From Hymenobacter nivis (GTDB lineage Bacteria; Bacteroidota; Bacteroidia; Cytophagales; Hymenobacteraceae): a DNA stretch of 64,000 nt. Below are positions 59,586 through 64,000 of the stretch, one piece after another (position 1 is the stretch's first letter; every line of letters starts with the position of its first letter). Location: positions 1,178,001 through 1,242,000 of the forward strand of contig NZ_CP029145.1 in assembly GCF_003149515.1 (NCBI RefSeq), given 5' to 3'. The notes under the pieces are model-generated. The model did not search any database, was not told the origin of the DNA, and saw only the letters and a program-made list of their open reading frames with translations. The translations under genes and the position numbers were made by a program.

Positions 59586-62500
59586 ATGTTAACGCCCCGC
59601 CCCGAAACGCCTACCCAAGCCCTCGACCTTGCCTTTCGCCGCCAAAAACCTACCCGCGCCCAGCTCGACGACTTTGCGGTAGCGCGGCAGCACCTGCTGG
59701 CGGCCATCAACCCGGCCGAAAGCGAGGAGCACCTCAAAAAGCTACTCATTGATTTTCTGGCCCACCCCGGCGTGCTGGGCCCCGGCTACTACCTCAACGT
59801 CAGCAAGCGGCGCGACCTGGTGGTGCGGACGGGCCCCAAGGAGGCGGCTCCCGTCGGGGTCGTCGTGGAGGTGAAGCGCGCCGCCAACCCCGGCGAAATG
59901 GTGACGCCCCAAGACCTCAACCGCAAGGCGTTTCACGAGCTGCTGCTCTACTACCTCGAAGACCGCCGCGACGGCCACGCCGACGACCTGCGCCGCCTCG
60001 TCATCACCAACGGCTACGAGTGGTTCGTATTTGATGCGCTGGATTTTGACCGCCTTTTCTGGCGCGATACGGCCTTCAAAAATGATTTCCTGGCCTGGGC
60101 GGGCGGCAAGAAAGCGGGCAAAACCACCAAGTATTTCTACGAGGAAATGGCGCAGCCCTTCCTGGGGGCCCTCGCCGCCGAGCTGCCCTTTACCTATCTC
60201 GACCTGCGCACCGAGCCCGCCACCGAGCGCGACCTCATCACGCGGACCAAGCTCTTTCAGGCCCCGCACCTGCTCAAGGCGGCCTTTGCCCAGGATGCCA
60301 ACACCCTGAACCGGGCCTTCTACGAGGAGCTGCTCTACCTCATCGGCCTGGAGGAAGTGAAGGACAAGGGCCGCAAGCTCATTAAGCGCGTGGCCCCGAC
60401 CGAGCGCGAGCACGTGGGCTCGCTGCTGCGCAACACCATTGAGGTGCTGCGCAGCGACGACTTGCTCACCAACCTGACCCCTGCGGAGCGGAGCACCTAC
60501 GGCGACGCGCCCGACGGCCAGCTCTTTGGCGTGGCCCTGGAGCTGTGCCTCACCTGGATCAACCGCCTCCTGTTTCTTAAGCTGCTGGAAGGCCAGCTGC
60601 GCCGCTACCACGCCGGCAACCCAGCCGCGCTCACCGACCAGTACCGCTTCCTCACGCCCGAGCTGCTGCCCGATTTTGGGGCCCTGAACGACTTGTTTTT
60701 TCAGGTACTGAACACGCCCGCCACCCAGCGTACCGAGGCCGTGCGCGCCGCCTACGCCCACTTGCCCTACCTCAACTCTTCCCTCTACGAGCCCAGCGAG
60801 CTGGAGCGCCAAACCACCCGCATCCGGGGCCTCAACCACCACCTCACGCTGCCGCTCTACCGCAAGTCGGTGCTGCCCGCCCAGGGGCCCCCGCCCCACA
60901 CGCTGGCCTACCTGCTGCGCTTTCTCGATGCCTACGATTTTGCCTCCGAGGGCGACGAGCAGGTGCAGGAAACCCAGAAGCCGCTGATTTCGGCGGCCGT
61001 GCTGGGCCTCATCTTCGAAAAGCTCAACGGCTACCAGGACGGCTCGTTCTACACCCCCGGCTTCATCACCATGTACATGGCCCGCCACACCCTGCGCCGG
61101 GCCGTGGTGCAGCACTTCAACCGCCGCTCCGGCTTCGGGGCCCCCGATGTGCCGGCCCTGGCCGAACGCCTCGACCGCAACAACCGCCTCGCGGACAGCG
61201 CCTTCTTCAACACCCTCACCGTGCTCGACCCCGCCGTGGGCAGCGGCCACTTCCTGGTGAGCGCCCTCAACGAGCTGCTGGCCATCAAGGCCGAGCTGGG
61301 CCTGCTGCTCGACGAAGCCGGCAAGCGCCTGCGCTACCGCCTCACCGTGGCCCGCGACGAGCTGGTGGTGGTGCACGAAGACGACGACCCCCACGACCCC
61401 CACGCCCTCTTCCAGTACCGCGCCCGCCTCGACGCCGCCACCGGCCGGCGCACCGTGGCCCCGGCCCACACCAGCTTGCAGCGCGCCCTGTTTCAGGAAA
61501 AGCGCCACCTCATCGAGCACGCCCTGTTTGGCGTCGACCTCAACCCCAACTCGGTGCGCATTTGCCGGCTGCGCCTCTGGATTGAGCTGCTCAAGCACGC
61601 CTACTACCTCCCCGATACCGGCTTCGACCAGCTCGAAACCCTGCCCAACCTCGACCTCAACATCAAGGCCGGCAACTCGCTGCTCTCGCGCTTCGACCTC
61701 GGGGCCGACCTCTCCGACGTGTTCCGGCAGGGCAAATTCACCCTCAAGACCTACCGCGACGCCGTTCATGCCTACTTCAACACCCGCGACCGCGCCGCCA
61801 AGCAGGAGTTGCAGCAGTTCCTGGCCGAAATAAAAGAGCAGTTCACCGCGACCATCTACCGGGGCGACCCCTTGCGCCGCGAAATCTCTGGCCACAAGTC
61901 CGACCTGCTGCGCATTGAGCTAGATTCCAAACCCGACATGTTTGGCAAGGCCAAGCTCACCGAAGAAGATGCCTGGGAGCGCACGACCGTCGTGGCCATG
62001 AAGCTGCGCAAAGCCGAAGCCACGCTGGCCGACCGCGAAAAAGGCGCCTTCTACCGCCACGCCTTTGAGTGGCGCTTCGAGTTTCCCGAAGTGCTGGATG
62101 AGAAAGGCCGCTTCCGGGGCTTTGATGTGGTGATTGGCAACCCGCCTTATGGGGTGAAATTAGAAGAATCGATGCTCAATCATGTGGCGACTGCTTTTCC
62201 AATAAATACTCCCGAAACTGCTAATCTGTTCGTTCAACGCGCTAAATCTCTATTACGCCCCGAAGGCCATTTGTCGTTTATCGTTCCGAAGTCGCTAACT
62301 TACGCCTCAAATTATAGAGGTTTACGAAACGATATTTTTGATGAAATTCAGACTGTTGTTGATTGCGGCAAAGTTTGGCCCGAAGTTAAATTGGAAGTCT
62401 GCATTTTTTCGCTTGTCAAGGGGGTGTCACGTTCAGACTATGTTTCTTTAACTCGCACGCAAGAGGCGATGCATGAAATTGGCTTAATTCGAAAAGAATG

Positions 62501-63191
62501 GGCTTCAACTTTCGGCTTTTTTCTTAATGGAGTTACGCCTAAAGAGATTGAACTTGCCTTGAGAATAAAGAAATCTAACGCTGTACTTGGCGAGTTCATA
62601 ACTAACACACGCGGTGCCGCCTTTCAATCACACTTAAATAAAGATGGGGATTTAGCCGTATTTGGTGGAGCTGAAATATCAGCATCTGGATTAAGAGAAC
62701 CTAAAGGCTACTTGGCCGGCGACTTTCTTGTTCCCGAGATTGGGCGTGGGAAACTACAAGCCGTGCTGGTACAAAACATTGTTGCACATATTGAGAAACC
62801 TACTCCGCACATTAAAATTATTTGCACCCCGGTTGTAACGACCGGCCTCCTTATTACCGATACAATTAATCAACTCGTGCCGGAAGAGCCAACTCATCAG
62901 CTGCTGCTTTGGGCAGTTCTCAATTCATCTGTGGTTGGTTGGTACGTTTACCGATTCATCTTCGGCAATGCTGTTCGGACCATGCATTTCGACAATGTTG
63001 TTACAGACCGCATTCCATATCCCAGCGCTATCACAGTCGAAAACGCAAGCGAGATTATTCGTAGAGTACGAATAAATTTCACTAATGCAACACCTTCTTC
63101 CTTTGTTGAGGTAGATAGACTAGTAAGTTTGCTCTACGGTCTCTCGGAAGCAGAACATCAGAGCATAATTCTCAAAAATCAAACGATTTAA
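59586..63191 (+). CDS. Single-chain type IIG-like restriction-modification enzyme with imported specificity half
   Basis: 1201 residues from the ATG at 59586 (a longer frame starts at 59529). A nuclease-like site lies near the N-terminus: Asp77 in KRRDLVV and Glu95-Val-Lys97 in VVVEVKRA. Helical region about 200-480. Methylase motif I is LDPAVGSGHFLVSAL (about 547) and motif IV is VIGNPPYGVKL (about 851), as in adenine-N6 methylases. Residues after about 856 form the target recognition part and end ...EVDRLVSLLYGLSEAEH, the usual type IIG tail. The DNA changes sharply just after NPPYG (about 62155): before it about 60% GC or more, after it about 45% with AT-rich third positions. The specificity half is thus of foreign origin. 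The enzyme would cut DNA lacking its own methyl mark. Confidence 0.85.
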   Translation: MLTPRPETPTQALDLAFRRQKPTRAQLDDFAVARQHLLAAINPAESEEHLKKLLIDFLAHPGVLGPGYYLNVSKRRDLVVRTGPKEAAPVGVVVEVKRAANPGEMVTPQDLNRKAFHELLLYYLEDRRDGHADDLRRLVITNGYEWFVFDALDFDRLFWRDTAFKNDFLAWAGGKKAGKTTKYFYEEMAQPFLGALAAELPFTYLDLRTEPATERDLITRTKLFQAPHLLKAAFAQDANTLNRAFYEELLYLIGLEEVKDKGRKLIKRVAPTEREHVGSLLRNTIEVLRSDDLLTNLTPAERSTYGDAPDGQLFGVALELCLTWINRLLFLKLLEGQLRRYHAGNPAALTDQYRFLTPELLPDFGALNDLFFQVLNTPATQRTEAVRAAYAHLPYLNSSLYEPSELERQTTRIRGLNHHLTLPLYRKSVLPAQGPPPHTLAYLLRFLDAYDFASEGDEQVQETQKPLISAAVLGLIFEKLNGYQDGSFYTPGFITMYMARHTLRRAVVQHFNRRSGFGAPDVPALAERLDRNNRLADSAFFNTLTVLDPAVGSGHFLVSALNELLAIKAELGLLLDEAGKRLRYRLTVARDELVVVHEDDDPHDPHALFQYRARLDAATGRRTVAPAHTSLQRALFQEKRHLIEHALFGVDLNPNSVRICRLRLWIELLKHAYYLPDTGFDQLETLPNLDLNIKAGNSLLSRFDLGADLSDVFRQGKFTLKTYRDAVHAYFNTRDRAAKQELQQFLAEIKEQFTATIYRGDPLRREISGHKSDLLRIELDSKPDMFGKAKLTEEDAWERTTVVAMKLRKAEATLADREKGAFYRHAFEWRFEFPEVLDEKGRFRGFDVVIGNPPYGVKLEESMLNHVATAFPINTPETANLFVQRAKSLLRPEGHLSFIVPKSLTYASNYRGLRNDIFDEIQTVVDCGKVWPEVKLEVCIFSLVKGVSRSDYVSLTRTQEAMHEIGLIRKEWASTFGFFLNGVTPKEIELALRIKKSNAVLGEFITNTRGAAFQSHLNKDGDLAVFGGAEISASGLREPKGYLAGDFLVPEIGRGKLQAVLVQNIVAHIEKPTPHIKIICTPVVTTGLLITDTINQLVPEEPTHQLLLWAVLNSSVVGWYVYRFIFGNAVRTMHFDNVVTDRIPYPSAITVENASEIIRRVRINFTNATPSSFVEVDRLVSLLYGLSEAEHQSIILKNQTI

Positions 63192-63195
63192 TACC

Positions 63196-63627
63196 ATGAA
63201 CAACCTGTATGAAGTTGCGGGCTATATTGCAAACCCAAGTCGTAATCTGCTAATCGAAGCAGAAGTTTCTGAAGATAAGTTTGATGCTTTTAATGACGAA
63301 TATGAAAAAATGACCGGCGTTCGTTTGCTTACCAATTCACCTTTTGTACATCTTATTCCGGGAGGAATTACAGGAAAATGGGGGGTGGAATTACGCATTT
63401 ACTATGTTGATAACGGTAACCCGCCAGCAGAATTAAGCGCTATTGCCCAAGCTAATACCCGACCCAGTAAGCAACAATATTCCCACCGTTGCGACAGGGG
63501 TAAGGAATTAATTAAGCCCTTGTTCAAAATGGGATTTGTGCTTGGAGATATACAGAATCTAACTCGTATAAGAGCTAGGATTGCTGCTTCTCGACTGGCA
63601 GATTTCAGCAATGGTTTCAACAGATAG
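63196..63627 (+). CDS. Hypothetical protein carried with the imported cassette
   Basis: 143 residues, 4 bases after the restriction-modification gene and equally AT-rich. No family recognised. It looks like a small soluble alpha/beta protein (MNNLYEVAGYIANPSRNLLI, VHLIPGGITGKWGVELRIYY, RGKELIKPLFKMGFVLGDI). Its position and base composition suggest it came in with the specificity half and may modulate, or be carried along with, that enzyme. Function unknown. Confidence 0.65.
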   Translation: MNNLYEVAGYIANPSRNLLIEAEVSEDKFDAFNDEYEKMTGVRLLTNSPFVHLIPGGITGKWGVELRIYYVDNGNPPAELSAIAQANTRPSKQQYSHRCDRGKELIKPLFKMGFVLGDIQNLTRIRARIAASRLADFSNGFNR

Positions 63628-63630
63628 TAA

Positions 63631-63753
63631 GTTGAGCAGGTGCTGGCCGCCAAAGCCGCCGGGGGCCCCACCGCCGCCCTCGAAGCCACTATTGACGCCC
63701 TGGTAGCCGCCCGCTACGGCCTCACCCCCGCCGAGGTGGCCCAGCTGGGGTAG
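63631..63753 (+). pseudogene. Orphan C-terminal stub of the original restriction-modification enzyme
   Basis: A 40-residue GC-rich frame without start codon reads VEQVLAAKAAGG then AALEATIDALVAARYGLTPAEVAQLG and a stop. This is the characteristic end of type IIG enzymes and parallels the imported tail (EVDRLVSLLYGLSEAEH). It starts four bases after the cassette gene stop, so the replaced gene's 3' end was left behind. Confidence 0.85.
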
Positions 63754-63761
63754 GGAATGAT

Positions 63762-63829
63762 GAAGTAGGAATGAGGAATTAAAAATCTGATTGATAACCC
63801 TTTCATCTCTAACCCCTCATCCCTACTTC
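63762..63829. terminator. Imperfect hairpin after the stub
   Basis: GAAGTAGGAATGAGGAATT pairs with AACCCCTCATCCCTACTTC (a few mismatches or G-T pairs) around a 30-base loop. It probably terminated the original restriction-modification gene. Confidence 0.5.
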
Positions 63830-63896
63830 TCTACTTGCGGCCCTGCCCGCCGCCGCGCAACTTCCGTATAGCCGGGCTGCACTAGCCCCTATCGTA

Positions 63897-64000
63897 ATGC
63901 CCGGTACCACTCAGCTCAACTTAAATATTCCCGATACGACCAAGCCCCGCGTGGTGGTGGTCGGCGGCGGCTTCGCGGCCGTCAATTTTGTCAAAAGCCT
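63897..64000 (+). CDS. NDH-2-like NAD(P)/FAD oxidoreductase, N-terminus only
   Basis: The frame runs off the window. From the ATG at 63897 it reads MPGTTQLNLNIPD then RVVVVGGGFAAVNFVKSL, the GxGxxG-type FAD-binding loop (here GGGFAAVN) of type II NADH dehydrogenases (usually GGGFAG.. in this group). If so it is a non-pumping NADH:quinone oxidoreductase. Confidence 0.7.
   Translation, partial: MPGTTQLNLNIPDTTKPRVVVVGGGFAAVNFVKS

Noticed and set aside
59742..61895. 717-codon open frame opposite the restriction-modification gene
   Set aside because: It is antisense to clear methylase motifs. High GC content keeps the opposite frame free of stops.

Overview
The window looks like a chromosomal segment of a GC-rich member of the Bacteroidota, most likely Hymenobacteraceae (Hymenobacter-like). 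This rests on the SusC/SusD pair, a one-piece hybrid two-component regulator with AraC output, TAnnTTTG-type -7 promoter elements and protein-level resemblance. The genus is inferred, not proven. No rRNA, tRNA or CRISPR array was recognised.

Layout. 0-11.5 kb is an accessory patchwork: a PepSY-like secreted protein, a broken pRiA4b/restriction-like gene closed by a MITE, a large hybrid histidine kinase with twelve 21-residue repeats, a membrane-anchored flavodoxin, a YncE-like propeller protein, an IS630 copy that truncates a sugar MFS transporter, and an IS4 remnant. At least three related short inverted-repeat elements (MITE family A) lie in the first 7 kb. 11.5-28.7 kb is a polysaccharide utilisation locus: a hybrid two-component regulator, divergent from GH35, SusC, SusD, GH5-ricin, GH30 and GH2 genes. 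The enzyme set suggests a beta-galactan such as arabinogalactan side chains. 28.7-32.4 kb holds an IS3 remnant carrying a 276-bp MITE, an M20 amidohydrolase and a second IS630 copy, inverted relative to the first, so the PUL sits between two 1181-bp inverted repeats.

32.7-48.1 kb is the most unusual part. A metal-handling, probably copper, cluster (Met/His-rich lipoprotein, outer-membrane protein, HMA chaperone, and a multicopper oxidase that appears fused to a CopB-like barrel) runs straight into an eight-gene complex I-like operon. Its order is nuoA, a NuoB/NuoD-like fusion, then nuoH, J, K, L, M, N. There are no NuoC, E, F, G or I genes. The NuoB-like part has no cysteine, so it cannot bind cluster N2. 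The NuoD-like part lacks the usual quinone-site His and Tyr, and the two parts are joined by a His-rich and Met-rich linker with five tandem decapeptides. NuoK, L and M keep their channel residues while NuoH and NuoN have lost key ones. I read this as a redox-cofactor-free relative of the complex I membrane arm that may be linked to metal handling. Its function is unknown.

48.1-59.5 kb is more ordinary: an IS3 remnant, an HtrA protease, a third IS630, an H-NOX/Bcp operon, an ECF sigma/anti-sigma pair, an aldehyde dehydrogenase, a YdcF protein, a thioredoxin-like protein and a DUF885 lipoprotein. 59.6-63.8 kb encodes a one-polypeptide restriction-modification enzyme. Its C-terminal specificity half, plus one extra gene, is an AT-rich imported cassette, and the original C-terminal end survives as an orphan stub downstream. 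The window ends inside an NDH-2-like FAD oxidoreductase.
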